Below are positions 34,285 to 43,339 of a stretch of 64,000 nucleotides of DNA, piece by piece. The position numbers and the translations under genes were made by a program. This DNA is from Candidatus Dormiibacter inghamiae. GTDB lineage: Bacteria > Chloroflexota > Dormibacteria > Dormibacterales > Dormibacteraceae. Each line of letters starts with the position of its first letter. Positions within the stretch are counted from its first letter, which is position 1. Under the pieces are notes generated by a model that did not search any database, was not told the origin of the DNA, and was given only the letters and a program-made list of their open reading frames with translations. The stretch is from NCBI GenBank assembly GCA_016464825.1, contig JAEKNQ010000036.1, positions 1 to 64,000 of the forward strand. Direction: 5' to 3'.

Positions 34285-35267
34285 AACGTTTGAGTCGAGG
34301 GTTCTACGGCCTGGCTGCCGCGGTCTTCTTGGCCGGGTTGCTTGGCGGCTGCGGAGGCGGAGGCGGTGGAGGCAGTTCTAGCGGGGGACAGCAGTTCGTC
34401 GTCGCCTATTCCCAGTCGAACAACGCTGAGCCGTACCGGGCCCAGCTGAACATCCAACTTCAGCACTTCGTGAAGAAGTACCCAGATCTGAAGCTGCTGC
34501 CGATCGCAGACGCGCACCAGGACAGCGCCACGCAGGTCAGCCAGGTGCAGAACCTAATCGCGCAGAAGCCGAGCGTATTGATCGTGTCCCCGAACGAACC
34601 GGCGCCCCTGACGGCGGCCGTTCAGCAGGCCTGCAGCGCCAAGATTCCGGTCATCATCCTCGACCGCTCCGTCAACACGGACTGCTACACATCCTTCATA
34701 GGGGGCGACAACGTGTTGATCGGCAAGCGAGCCGGGGAGCTCGCGGTCAAGCTACTACCCAGCGGGGGCAACGTGGTGGAGCTGCGGGGCATTCTCTCGG
34801 ACCAGCCTCAGATCGACCGCGACCAAGGCTTTCGGGACGCCATCGCTGCCAACCCGAACATCAAGATAGTCGCCAATCGGGAGGGCAAGTGGCTGAAGGA
34901 GAACGCCACGCCGATCATGCAACAATGGCTGGCGCAATATCCCAAGATCGACTTGGTGTACGGCCACAACGACCCTATGGCGCTGGGCGCCTACCTGGCA
35001 GCCAAGGCCGCAAACCGCGATAAGGAGATGAAGTTCATCGGGATCGACGGCCTGGCAATCCCTGACGGGGGGATTCGCGCGGTGCAGCTCGGAGAGCTGG
35101 CCGGTACCTTCATCTACCCCACCTGCGCACAGCAGGCGGCCGATTCGGCAGAGAAGATCGTGCACCACCAACCGGTGTCGAAGAAGCAGGTGCTGGGCAC
35201 GACCGAGGTCACTCCGCAGAACGCCGCCCAGCTGTATCAGCAATACGACTTCAGCAAGCAGCAGTAA
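34281..35267 (+). CDS. sugar ABC importer binding lipoprotein, RbsB type
   Basis: This 328-residue exported lipoprotein has basic MKRLSR, hydrophobic FYGLAAAVFLAGLL and lipobox LLGGC with Cys24, then a Gly/Ser linker. The mature part (QQFVVAYSQSNNAEPYRAQL; PVIILDRSVN; IDLVYGHNDPMALGAYLAAK) has the periplasmic-binding type I fold of ribose/galactose-class binders. It completes the importer begun at 31568. A strong hairpin lies five bases after the stop, ending the operon. Confidence 0.94.
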   Translation: MKRLSRGFYGLAAAVFLAGLLGGCGGGGGGGSSSGGQQFVVAYSQSNNAEPYRAQLNIQLQHFVKKYPDLKLLPIADAHQDSATQVSQVQNLIAQKPSVLIVSPNEPAPLTAAVQQACSAKIPVIILDRSVNTDCYTSFIGGDNVLIGKRAGELAVKLLPSGGNVVELRGILSDQPQIDRDQGFRDAIAANPNIKIVANREGKWLKENATPIMQQWLAQYPKIDLVYGHNDPMALGAYLAAKAANRDKEMKFIGIDGLAIPDGGIRAVQLGELAGTFIYPTCAQQAADSAEKIVHHQPVSKKQVLGTTEVTPQNAAQLYQQYDFSKQQ

Positions 35268-35271
35268 AGGC

Positions 35272-35292
35272 GGGGGAGGCCGCGCCTCCCCC
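35272..35292 (+). terminator. hairpin after the first sugar-importer operon
   Basis: A perfect 9-bp GC-rich stem GGGGGAGGC / GCCTCCCCC with loop CGC follows the binding-protein stop by four bases. No long T-run follows. It also lies about 80 bases past the end of the convergent lacI-type gene and could serve both directions. Confidence 0.7.
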
Positions 35293-35371
35293 TCACACCA
35301 CGCGGCAGGTGCCCCGGCGACCCCGAAGGCCGTCTATCGCTGACCCGCGGCAGGCGCCGGTTTTGTTCGGA

Positions 35372-36466
35372 TCATCGCGTCCTTGGACTCCGCGAGTCAG
35401 CCGCCGAATCACCCGAAAACGGCTGTTTGGATACGGAGCTCTCGCGTATCTGCAGGCTGGGCGCCAACATCACCTCGGCCGGGAAGCCGAAGCTGTCGCC
35501 ACGGCATCGTCGGCCCAGCAATTCCGCGGCCGCCCGTCCCAGCTCCCGCACTGGCTGGGCGATGGTGGTCAGTTGGGGCTCAACCAGCGTTGCCCAGGAG
35601 AGGTCGTCGAAGCCGACCAAGGCCACGTCGCGGGGCACTCGTAGTCCAAGTTCGCGCAGGGCATGGAGCGCACCTTCAGTCATCAGGTTGTTCATGACGA
35701 TCAGGGCGTCCGGACGGGGATCTTGGCGAAACAGGTCCAGGGTGGCCCGGTAGCCGCCACCCCGCTTGAAGTCAGTAGTGCGAATCAACTCGGGCTCAGC
35801 GGCCAGGGCTGTCTTCTCGAGGGCGCGCAGATATCCGGTTACGCGATTGCTGCCGGTGGTGGACTCGGCCGGACCGCTGATGCACGCCACACGCCGATGG
35901 CCGGCACCGAGTAGGTGCATGGTGCCGTCGTACGCGCCCAGCACATTGTCAACAATTACCGTGTCGACTGCGAGACCGCGAATTCGGCGATCGACCATTA
36001 CCGTCGGAGTGCCGGTCGAAATCAGCAGATCCATCACCGACTTGGTTTCAGACACGGGCGACAGAATGGCACCGGCGACACGCTCTTCCACCATCAGCGC
36101 CAGACAGCGGCCTTCTTTATCCAAGTCCTCGTCCGAATTCAAGAGGATGATCGAATAACCCTCCTCGTCGGCTTGATCTTGGACCCCCCTGACCAGGCTG
36201 GTGAAGAATGGGTTCTCGATGTCACTGATGACGAGCCCCCAAACCTTGGTGGAGCCCCGGCGCAGGTTTCGCGCCACTCCGTCCCGCCGGTAACCAAGCT
36301 CTTCGATGGCTGACAGGACTCGGCGCTGGCGCTCCGGGTCCACCTTCTCGTTTCCGTTCAGGACCCGGGAGACTGTGGCGACCGAGACCCGCGCGGCCGC
36401 CGCCACGTCGTGCACTGTTGCGATCCTGGTGACCGGTCGGCTTGATCGCTGCGGTCCGCTTGACAC
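35372..36466 (-). CDS. LacI-family transcriptional repressor
   Basis: This 364-residue protein has the LacI headpiece (TVHDVAAAARVSVATVSRVL, then NGNEKVDPERQRRVLSAIEE) and a sugar-binding core with WGLVISDIENPFFTSLVRGV and VALVGFDDLSWATLVEPQLT. It is divergently transcribed from the FGGY-kinase operon, and its GTG start overlaps the -35 of that promoter. The perfect palindrome GTAATCGATTAC lies 30 bases upstream of its start and a close copy at 29985. It therefore probably represses both operons and responds to the imported sugar or its metabolite. Confidence 0.93.
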   Translation of the reverse strand: MSSGPQRSSRPVTRIATVHDVAAAARVSVATVSRVLNGNEKVDPERQRRVLSAIEELGYRRDGVARNLRRGSTKVWGLVISDIENPFFTSLVRGVQDQADEEGYSIILLNSDEDLDKEGRCLALMVEERVAGAILSPVSETKSVMDLLISTGTPTVMVDRRIRGLAVDTVIVDNVLGAYDGTMHLLGAGHRRVACISGPAESTTGSNRVTGYLRALEKTALAAEPELIRTTDFKRGGGYRATLDLFRQDPRPDALIVMNNLMTEGALHALRELGLRVPRDVALVGFDDLSWATLVEPQLTTIAQPVRELGRAAAELLGRRCRGDSFGFPAEVMLAPSLQIRESSVSKQPFSGDSAADSRSPRTR

Positions 36467-36507
36467 TCTTTTGAGGGGCAGTGTAATGGAAGGCAGTAAT
36501 CGATTAC
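36460..36507 (+). promoter_or_regulatory. kinase-operon promoter with perfect LacI-type palindrome
   Basis: TTGACA (36460-36465), a 16-base spacer and TGTAAT (36482-36487) are followed by the perfect 12-base palindrome GTAATCGATTAC at 36496-36507, which covers the expected transcription start. The central TCGA and position are classic for LacI-family repression by the divergent regulator. Confidence 0.78.
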
Positions 36508-36558
36508 AGTGAACCTGCGGATGTCATGCACAATCGGCGGAGGACTTCGCTGCGCACG

Positions 36559-38058
36559 ATGGTGAAGGGCGAACTACTGCTGGGCGTGGATATTGGAACC
36601 GCCTCCAGCAAGGCTGTGTTGGCCAGACCCGGTGGCGAGGTGGTGGCAAGCGCTCAGAGAGAGCACTCGCTCTCCCTCCCCCGACCCGGTTGGGCCGAAC
36701 ACGATGCCGAGGGGATCTGGTGGGCGGACTTCCTCGGCCTGTGCCAAGAACTCTTGCTCCAGGCGGAGGGGGGCGTTGCCGCAGTTTGCGTCAGTGGGAT
36801 CGGGGCTTGCTTCCTTGCGGCCGACGCTGCCGGCAGGCCGCTGAGGCCTGCAATTCTCTACGGCATCGACACCCGGGCCGAGTACGAGATCAGGGAACTG
36901 AATGACAGGTATGGCAAGGAGAGCCTTCTCTCCCGGTGCGGCTCGATCCTCACCACCCAGGCCATCGGCCCGAAGATTCTGTGGCTCAGGCGCAACGAGT
37001 CGGAGATCTGGGAGCGGACTGAGAAACTCTTCATGGTCAACTCTTTCATCGCGCACCGGCTAACCGGCGAATACGTACTCGATCACCACTCGGCGAGTCA
37101 GTGTGACCCGCTCTACGACGTACACGAGAACGGCTGGATCACCGAATGGGCAGAGCAGATCGCACCCGGGTTATCGCTGCCCCGCCTCATGTGGCCGGCA
37201 GAGGTCGTCGGCATCGTGACCGCGGGAGCGGCCGAGGTCACCGGGCTGTCCGCCGGCACGCCGGTTGTCATCGGAACAATTGACGCGTGGAGTGAGGCGG
37301 CGAGCGTAGGTGTCCAACATCCTGGCGACCTGATGCTGATGTACGGGACTACCATGTTCATGATCGAGGTGCTGGATCGGCCGCTGAGCGATCCCGGCCT
37401 CTGGGGCACGACCGGCGTCCTACCTGGCACTCACAACCTGGCTGGTGGGATGGCAACCTCTGGCGCCATCACAGCGTGGCTCCGGGACATTTCGGGGCAT
37501 ATGTCCTACGAAGACCTGGTGGCAGAGGCGGCCTCGGTCCGGCCTGGCTCAGACGCCCTGGTCATCCTGCCATACTTCGCTGGGGAGCGCACGCCGCTGT
37601 TCGATGCGTCGGCACGTGGCCTGATGCTTGGGCTGACCCTCTCTCATGGCCGCGGCCATCTCTACCGCGCTGTCCTCGAGGCCACTGCCTATGGGGTGCG
37701 CCACATTCTGGAAACGATGGCAGAGGCCGGGGGCAAGAGCGAGAGGCTGGTCGCGGTCGGTGGCGGGACGAAGGGGGGCCTGTGGACGCAGATAGTTTCG
37801 GACGTCACAGGCCGCCGGCAGCTGCTGCCGCAATACACCATCGGCGCCGCCTATGGAGACACGTTGCTGGCCGCGCGAGCCGTGGGCCTGGCTGCGCCGG
37901 AGGAAGACTGGAGCACTGTAGTGGCAACCGTCGAGCCGAACCCGGCTAATCGCTCCCTCTACGACGAGCTGTACGCGGTGTATCGAGATCTCTATCCAGC
38001 GACGCTGGAACAGGCGCACTCTCTAGCTCGGCTGCAGAAAGCCGCCCCTGATGTCTGA
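36559..38058 (+). CDS. FGGY-family carbohydrate kinase
   Basis: This protein of about 499 residues has the two actin-like halves of FGGY kinases. It shows LLGVDIGTASSKAVLARPGG (phosphate-1 loop), GTIDAWSEAASVGVQHPGDL, YGTTMFMIEV and, near the end, LVAVGGGTKGGLWTQIVSDV followed by GAAYGDTLLAARAVGL. It should phosphorylate a ketose or polyol, perhaps the product of the isomerase at 30040. An ATG at 36526 is in frame, but the match starts at MVKGELLLGVDIG and GGAGG lies 15 bases before this ATG. It is first in an operon with the reductase and lactonase genes. Confidence 0.92.
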   Translation: MVKGELLLGVDIGTASSKAVLARPGGEVVASAQREHSLSLPRPGWAEHDAEGIWWADFLGLCQELLLQAEGGVAAVCVSGIGACFLAADAAGRPLRPAILYGIDTRAEYEIRELNDRYGKESLLSRCGSILTTQAIGPKILWLRRNESEIWERTEKLFMVNSFIAHRLTGEYVLDHHSASQCDPLYDVHENGWITEWAEQIAPGLSLPRLMWPAEVVGIVTAGAAEVTGLSAGTPVVIGTIDAWSEAASVGVQHPGDLMLMYGTTMFMIEVLDRPLSDPGLWGTTGVLPGTHNLAGGMATSGAITAWLRDISGHMSYEDLVAEAASVRPGSDALVILPYFAGERTPLFDASARGLMLGLTLSHGRGHLYRAVLEATAYGVRHILETMAEAGGKSERLVAVGGGTKGGLWTQIVSDVTGRRQLLPQYTIGAAYGDTLLAARAVGLAAPEEDWSTVVATVEPNPANRSLYDELYAVYRDLYPATLEQAHSLARLQKAAPDV

Positions 38059-38154
38059 ACAACGCGTGCCGGGACCTCAAGCGCTTCCCTCGCGCTAATT
38101 TGGAGCCTCTTTCCGTGGCTAGCTGGGATGCCCAGGAACGGGAGAGCAACCGTG

Positions 38155-39111
38155 ATGAGTGACTTTGGCTTTGGAGCGCTGTCGTACGGGGCCGCCAATG
38201 TGGGCAACCTCTATCGATCGCTCACCGACGACCAGGCGCAGACGGTGCTCGAGACCGCATGGCAGACGGGGATTCGATACTTCGACACGGCGCCGCATTA
38301 CGGGCTGGGACTGTCCGAGCGGCGAGTTGGGCATTTCCTGGCGACCAAGCCGCGAGACGAGTTCATCGTGTCCACAAAAGTCGGTCGTCTGTTACGGCCA
38401 AACCCGGAGGGGCACGGACGGCTGGACGCCGCCAATGACTTCGCCGTCCCCGCCGATTTGAAGCGCGTGTGGGACTTCAGTGCCGACGGCATCCGTCGCA
38501 GCCTGGACGAGTCGCTCGCACGTCTCGGGCTGGACTCGGTTGACATTCTCTACTTGCACGACCCCGAGAAATATGACCTTACTCTCGGGATCTCCGCTGG
38601 CATCCCAGCTCTTGCGGCGCTACGCGACGAGGGCTTGGTGTCGGCGATCGGCGTCGGCTCCATGTGCGTGGCGGCTCTGCTCGAGTCCGTGCGCTCTGAC
38701 GCCCTAGACTTGCTCATGGTAGCTGGCCGCTTTACCCTGGTTGAGCAGCCGGCTTTGGCTGAGGTCATCCCGGAGTGCCGCCGCAAAGGTATCGGTGTGG
38801 TCAATGCCTCCGTGTTCAACTCGGGGCTGCTGGCCTCCAACAATCTCGGCACGCACTCGCGATACGAGTACGGTGAGGTTCCACTCGAGCTGCTTGCTCG
38901 GACCAAAGAAATCGCCGGCGTCTGCGCACAGTATGATGTCGAGCTTCCGGCAGCCGCCCTTCAGTACACACTGCGCGAGCCGGCCGTTCGCACGGTCGTC
39001 GTGGGTGGAAGCACGCCGGAACAAATTCGACAAAATGCCGAACGGATGACGGTGGGAATCCCTGACGACATGTGGCGGACCCTCGTTGCGAAGGGGCTAA
39101 TTGCCGAATGA
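38155..39111 (+). CDS. aldo/keto reductase, probable L-fucose-type dehydrogenase
   Basis: This protein of about 318 residues has the AKR barrel and tetrad: D44 and Y49 in YFDTAPHYG, K75 in VSTKVGRLL and H135 in YLHDPEK. The AHYG-LSE-RVG sequence and the 'LHDPEK...G...AL..LRDEG' segment resemble D-threo-aldose (L-fucose) 1-dehydrogenases, which make the sugar lactone with NAD(P). The lactonase gene that follows with an ATGA overlap supports that role. GGGAGA before GTGATG favours 38155 over an ATG at 38128. Confidence 0.87.
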   Translation: MSDFGFGALSYGAANVGNLYRSLTDDQAQTVLETAWQTGIRYFDTAPHYGLGLSERRVGHFLATKPRDEFIVSTKVGRLLRPNPEGHGRLDAANDFAVPADLKRVWDFSADGIRRSLDESLARLGLDSVDILYLHDPEKYDLTLGISAGIPALAALRDEGLVSAIGVGSMCVAALLESVRSDALDLLMVAGRFTLVEQPALAEVIPECRRKGIGVVNASVFNSGLLASNNLGTHSRYEYGEVPLELLARTKEIAGVCAQYDVELPAAALQYTLREPAVRTVVVGGSTPEQIRQNAERMTVGIPDDMWRTLVAKGLIAE

Positions 39112-39974
39112 GCGCTCCTCGCAAACTCGACTTACGGATCGACGCCCACCTGCACCTCTGGGATCTTGCCGTCAGCGACTACGCCTGGCTGCAGCCCGAG
39201 CAGGGAAGCCTGTACGCCACATATAGGGCTGCCGACGCTAAGGTTGAACTGGATGCCTCAGGCATCGATTGGGCGGTCCTGGTTCAGGCGGAAGATTCGC
39301 TCGCCGACACCGAGTTCTTGTTGGAAACTGCCGACGCGAACGCGTGGGTGGCCGGTGTGATCGGGTGGGTGCAGCTGGATGACCCGGCGGCCACAGAGCA
39401 TGCCCTGGATCAATGGCAGCAGCACCGGGCCTTCTGTGCAGTACGCAATCTGTTGCATATGGACACACGCGGCGACTTCCTGACCTTGTCGGGCGTGCAG
39501 AAGTCGCTGGGGTTGTTGGTCAGGCGCGGAATCCCGTACGACATACCTGATGCTTGGCCGCGCCACCTTTCGGCTGCCGCAGTCGTTGCGGCGGACTTCC
39601 CCGATCTCACCATCGTCATCGACCACCTGGGGAAACCGCCGATTGGCAGGCCCGACTACGATGACTGGCGCGAGGCCATTACGCGCGTAGCCGCCCACCC
39701 GAATACGGTCGCCAAGTTCTCCGGCCTGCGGATGCCAGGAACGCCGTTCACGACCCTGGCCTTGCGCCCAACGTGGGAGACGGCACTCGAACTTTTCGGA
39801 CCATCGCGCCTGATGTACGGCGGGGATTGGCCGATGACTGTTCTGGCGGGCGGGTACGGTCCCACCTGGCGGGTCATGGCTGAGCTCATCGGAGAGCTAT
39901 CTGCTGCAGAACAGTCGCTGCTTATGGGCGGCACTGCCGTGGCGACCTACGGACTTGGCAGAGCCGCGTGCTAA
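39108..39974 (+). CDS. amidohydrolase-family lactonase (L-fuconolactonase type)
   Basis: This 288-residue barrel protein of the amidohydrolase 2 group has RIDAHLHLWD with metal-site H14 and H16, TIVIDHLGKPPIGRPDYDDW and the late Asp in MYGGDWPMTVLAGGY. These are hallmarks of COG3618 enzymes that open sugar lactones such as L-fucono- or L-rhamnonolactone. It overlaps the aldo/keto reductase gene (ATGA), which would supply the lactone. The product would be an aldonate, substrate for an enolase-superfamily dehydratase; one lies 29 kb away at 10116. Confidence 0.9.
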   Translation: MSAPRKLDLRIDAHLHLWDLAVSDYAWLQPEQGSLYATYRAADAKVELDASGIDWAVLVQAEDSLADTEFLLETADANAWVAGVIGWVQLDDPAATEHALDQWQQHRAFCAVRNLLHMDTRGDFLTLSGVQKSLGLLVRRGIPYDIPDAWPRHLSAAAVVAADFPDLTIVIDHLGKPPIGRPDYDDWREAITRVAAHPNTVAKFSGLRMPGTPFTTLALRPTWETALELFGPSRLMYGGDWPMTVLAGGYGPTWRVMAELIGELSAAEQSLLMGGTAVATYGLGRAAC

Positions 39975-40189
39975 ACGCGTACTCGCGCGTCATCCAACCG
40001 CTATCTTCTGCGGCCCTCTGTCACACTTCACGGCTCAGGCTCCGCCCACAACCGACCCTGGGCGCAGGTCTGCTCCGAAAATTCTTCTGGAGTTCGGGAA
40101 GCCTCGTGCGGTAGCAACGAAAATTGCATAATCACATTGCGTCTCAACCGTTCCAACCGAACTTAGCTTGGTCGAGGAGAGAGTAGGCA
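39975..40189 (+). promoter_or_regulatory. intergenic region upstream of the fucU-importer operon
   Basis: The 215 bases contain the most A+T-rich stretch nearby (about 40115-40140), with a possible -10 CATAAT at 40127-40132 but no convincing -35, and a direct repeat ATTGC at 40123 and 40136. The LacI-type palindrome seen at 29985 and 36496 is absent, so this operon may be controlled differently. Confidence 0.4.
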
Positions 40190-40633
40190 GTGCTGAAAGG
40201 GATACATCCGCTGCTCACGGGTCGGTTGCTCACGTATCTTGATGCCATGGGGCATTCCGACGCCGTCGTGGTGGCCGATGCGCACTTTCCGGCGGAGCGA
40301 CTCGCCAGCCGGATCCTGGAGCTCCCGGGTCTGACTTCACCAGACGTCCTCCGCGCGATTCGCACAGTCGTCCCGCTCGACGATGCGCCGGCTCTTGATC
40401 TGATGACTTCCGCCACCGGGGCGCAGCTGCCCGTGCAGGACGAGCTCATCGCCGCAGCGGGGACAACCGTAGCCGGCGTACGTTTTGTCGAGAGGCACGC
40501 ATTCTATGAGATGTCGGCTCAAGCGTTCCTGATCATTCGCACGGGCGAAACACGTAAATATGGCAACGCGCTGCTTCGCAAGGGGGTCGTGACTGCGGAT
40601 CAGACACTTGCGGGATCAGGGAAGACGCCATGA
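40190..40633 (+). CDS. fucU: RbsD/FucU-family sugar mutarotase
   Basis: This 147-residue protein starts at GTG after GGAGAGAG. The opening LKGIHPLLTGRLLTYLDAMG then GHSDAVVVADAHFPAE contains His22 and the Asp of the active site, matching FucU (L-fucose mutarotase) better than RbsD. AFYEMSAQAFLIIRTGETRKYGNALLRKG, including the late Tyr/Asn-Ala-Leu segment, is also typical. It interconverts sugar anomers so that transport or catabolism is not limited by spontaneous mutarotation. It overlaps the importer ATPase start by four bases. Confidence 0.92.
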   Translation: MLKGIHPLLTGRLLTYLDAMGHSDAVVVADAHFPAERLASRILELPGLTSPDVLRAIRTVVPLDDAPALDLMTSATGAQLPVQDELIAAAGTTVAGVRFVERHAFYEMSAQAFLIIRTGETRKYGNALLRKGVVTADQTLAGSGKTP

Positions 40634-42225
40634 CCATGACACCACTCCTGCAGGTCCAAGGAGTGACAAAGAGCTTCCCAGGAGTGAAAGCTCTCTCCAA
40701 CGTCCACCTGGACCTTCGTCCGGGCGAAGTCTTGGCCCTTGCTGGTGAGAACGGCGCCGGCAAGTCCACACTGATGAAACTGCTCTCGGGCATCTACACC
40801 GCCGATGAGGGGGAATTTTACCTCAACGGCGAAAAGCTCGAGGTCGCTAGCCCCAAGCATGCGCAAGAGTTAGGCATCGCGATTATCCATCAGGATTTCA
40901 ACCTGATTCCCGACCTCACAGTGGCCCAAAACATTTTTGTGGGGAGGGAACCGCGGTGGGCTCACACCTTCTTGAACGAGCGCGCCCTGAACGTGAAGGC
41001 TCAAGAGCTCATTGAGCGCCTTCAGCTTCCCCTAGACCCGAAGCAGAATGTAGGCGCCCTCACGGTCGCCAAGCAGCAAATGGTCGAGATCGCCAAAGCC
41101 CTATCCTACGAGGCCGAGGTCCTCATCATGGACGAACCGACCGCGGCGCTCAACGACGCGGAGGTAGCGACACTGCACGAACTTATCCGACGTTTCATCC
41201 GGCCGAATACCGGTGTCATCTACATCTCGCATCGCATGAACGAACTGAAGGTCATCTCCGATCGCGTGACCGTAATCCGCGACGGCCAATACGTCGACAC
41301 GCTTGACGTGCAGACGACATCGATGAAGGAAGTCATTGCCCTCATGGTGGGCCGCTCGATCACGAGCGACGCCACCCCGGTCGGGGTGCGCGATGACCGG
41401 GAGGTTCTCCTTTCCGTCTCGGGCCTCAACACCAAGGACCGGCTGAAGGATGTTAGCTTCGACCTCAGGAAGGGTGAGATCCTCGGCTTCGCTGGGCTCA
41501 TGGGCGCTGGTCGAACCGAAGTCGCGCGAGCCATCGTCGGAGCAGACGGTATCGAGTCAGGAACAATTACGCTGCGAGGCAAGCAAATCTCGATCCGCAA
41601 CCCTGCGGAGGCCGCGAAGCATCGGATAGGCTACCTCTCCGAAGACCGCAAGCGCTACGGCCTACTGCTCGAGCAAGACGTTGGGGCCAACATCGTCCTC
41701 AGCGCAGTTAGCGAACTCTACGCAGCGTGGGGTTTCCTCAAAAGCAAGAGCATGAGAGCAACTGCGGCGAGGTACGTCAAGACTTTGCGGATCAAGACCC
41801 CTTCCATCAACCAGATGACGAAGAACCTGTCTGGCGGCAACCAGCAGAAGGTCGTCATCGCCAAATGGCTGGTCAAGGACTGCGACATTCTCATCTTCGA
41901 TGAGCCAACCCGGGGGATTGACGTCGGCGCCAAGGAGGAAATCTATGTCCTGCTCAACGAACTGGCGGCCCAAGGCAAGTCGATCATCATGATCTCCTCC
42001 GAGCTGCCTGAAGTGCTGCGGATGTCCCACCGGGTAGTCGTGATGACCGAGGGGCGCGTCGCCGGGATCCTCACGGCTGACGAGGCAACTCAAGAGTCCG
42101 TTATGCACTACGCGACACTCAGGGACGATGAACGCCCTGGCGACCCAGCGGAGCGTGACTCTTTCGAAACAGAGCAAGCCTCTCCAACCGACGTCAACAG
42201 CGATCAGACGGCAGGGAAGAGATGA
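40630..42225 (+). CDS. sugar ABC importer ATPase, RbsA type (second set)
   Basis: This 531-residue tandem ATPase has Walker A GENGAGKST, TVAKQQMVEIAKALSYEAEV with LIMDEPTAALN, the second-domain loop GLMGAGRTEV, LSGGNQQKVVIAKWL and LIFDEPTRGIDVG. A polar tail of about 30 residues follows the second domain. It is a clear paralogue of 31568-33118 but diverged, and its codon use has more A/T in places. It is coupled to fucU upstream and the permease downstream. Confidence 0.94.
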   Translation: MTMTPLLQVQGVTKSFPGVKALSNVHLDLRPGEVLALAGENGAGKSTLMKLLSGIYTADEGEFYLNGEKLEVASPKHAQELGIAIIHQDFNLIPDLTVAQNIFVGREPRWAHTFLNERALNVKAQELIERLQLPLDPKQNVGALTVAKQQMVEIAKALSYEAEVLIMDEPTAALNDAEVATLHELIRRFIRPNTGVIYISHRMNELKVISDRVTVIRDGQYVDTLDVQTTSMKEVIALMVGRSITSDATPVGVRDDREVLLSVSGLNTKDRLKDVSFDLRKGEILGFAGLMGAGRTEVARAIVGADGIESGTITLRGKQISIRNPAEAAKHRIGYLSEDRKRYGLLLEQDVGANIVLSAVSELYAAWGFLKSKSMRATAARYVKTLRIKTPSINQMTKNLSGGNQQKVVIAKWLVKDCDILIFDEPTRGIDVGAKEEIYVLLNELAAQGKSIIMISSELPEVLRMSHRVVVMTEGRVAGILTADEATQESVMHYATLRDDERPGDPAERDSFETEQASPTDVNSDQTAGKR

Positions 42226-43226
42226 CCGCCTCGGGTGTCGTGACGGAGAAACCGATAAGTCGGGACCTGGCATCGACAATCAGAGGAAGGCTCCAGCAGT
42301 TTCTAGCGTTCGGTGGTCTCATCGTCATTTTTGTGTTCTTTTCGCTTGCGAGCCCGGACTTTCTCACTTTCTCAAATGTGACGTCAATGCTGTTTTCGAC
42401 AGTCGTCATAGGGACGCTGGCGATAGGCACGACGTTCGTGATCATCACCGCCGGCATCGACCTCTCGATTGGAACGGGGATGTCTCTGTGCGCGGTGATG
42501 GCCGGGGTGTTCATTGTGCACTGGCATATACCGCTGCCTATTGGAGTGCCGCTGGCCATCCTCTTCGGTGGAGTCATCGGCCTCATTAATGGCTTCAACG
42601 TTGCGATACTCAAGATCCCACCCTTCATCGCTACGTTGGCCATGATGCTGGCCGCTCAGGGGCTTGCGCTGGTCATTTCGCACAGCGCGCCCATCTACTT
42701 CGACACGGTGCCCGCGTATGCCGCCATCTCAACCGGTAATCTCATCCCTGGGGTGAAGTTCCCCAATGCCGTAATTGTTCTGGCTGCCGTGGCCATCATC
42801 GCTGCCATCATCTTGAACAAGACTGTCTTAGGCAGATACACCTATTCAATTGGCAGCAACGCAGAAGCGACTGCGCTCTCGGGTATCAATGTCCGCAAGT
42901 GGCAAATCATCATTTACGCGTTTGCCGGCCTGTTTATCGGCCTTGCCAGCGTATTAATTTCCGCTCGCCTTGGCTCCGCCCAGCCCGCCCTGGGCCAAGG
43001 TTATGAGCTGCAGGCGATTGCAGCGGTGGTCATCGGTGGCACCTCCCTCTTCGGCGGGAAGGGATCGATCCTCGGCACTGTGATCGGCGCCCTCATCATA
43101 TCGCTCCTAAACAACGGCTTGCAGATCATGTCCGTGCCGCAAGAGTGGCAGAACGTCGTCTTGGGCGCGGTCATCCTGGCCGCGGTCTACACCGACAACA
43201 TACGTAGAAGGAAGGCCGCCATGTGA
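42222..43226 (+). CDS. sugar ABC importer permease, RbsC type (second set)
   Basis: This 334-residue membrane protein has the motif VIITAGIDLSIGTGMSLCAV, LGRYTYSIGSNAEATALSGI and AVVIGGTSLFGGKGSILGTV, with eight or more hydrophobic segments. It should form a homodimeric channel with the ATPase 40630-42225. Translational overlaps exist with the ATPase gene and with the open frame preceding the binding-protein gene. Confidence 0.94.
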   Translation: MTASGVVTEKPISRDLASTIRGRLQQFLAFGGLIVIFVFFSLASPDFLTFSNVTSMLFSTVVIGTLAIGTTFVIITAGIDLSIGTGMSLCAVMAGVFIVHWHIPLPIGVPLAILFGGVIGLINGFNVAILKIPPFIATLAMMLAAQGLALVISHSAPIYFDTVPAYAAISTGNLIPGVKFPNAVIVLAAVAIIAAIILNKTVLGRYTYSIGSNAEATALSGINVRKWQIIIYAFAGLFIGLASVLISARLGSAQPALGQGYELQAIAAVVIGGTSLFGGKGSILGTVIGALIISLLNNGLQIMSVPQEWQNVVLGAVILAAVYTDNIRRRKAAM

Positions 43227-43339
43227 GCTATTGGATTATCCCCTTCGACGGCGGGTCTCGCATGGCGGATCCGGTGCTGAAGTCAGGCATCGCGGTCGGG
43301 AACGGCTATTCACGGTGGTCAAGGAGGAGTGCTATACAG

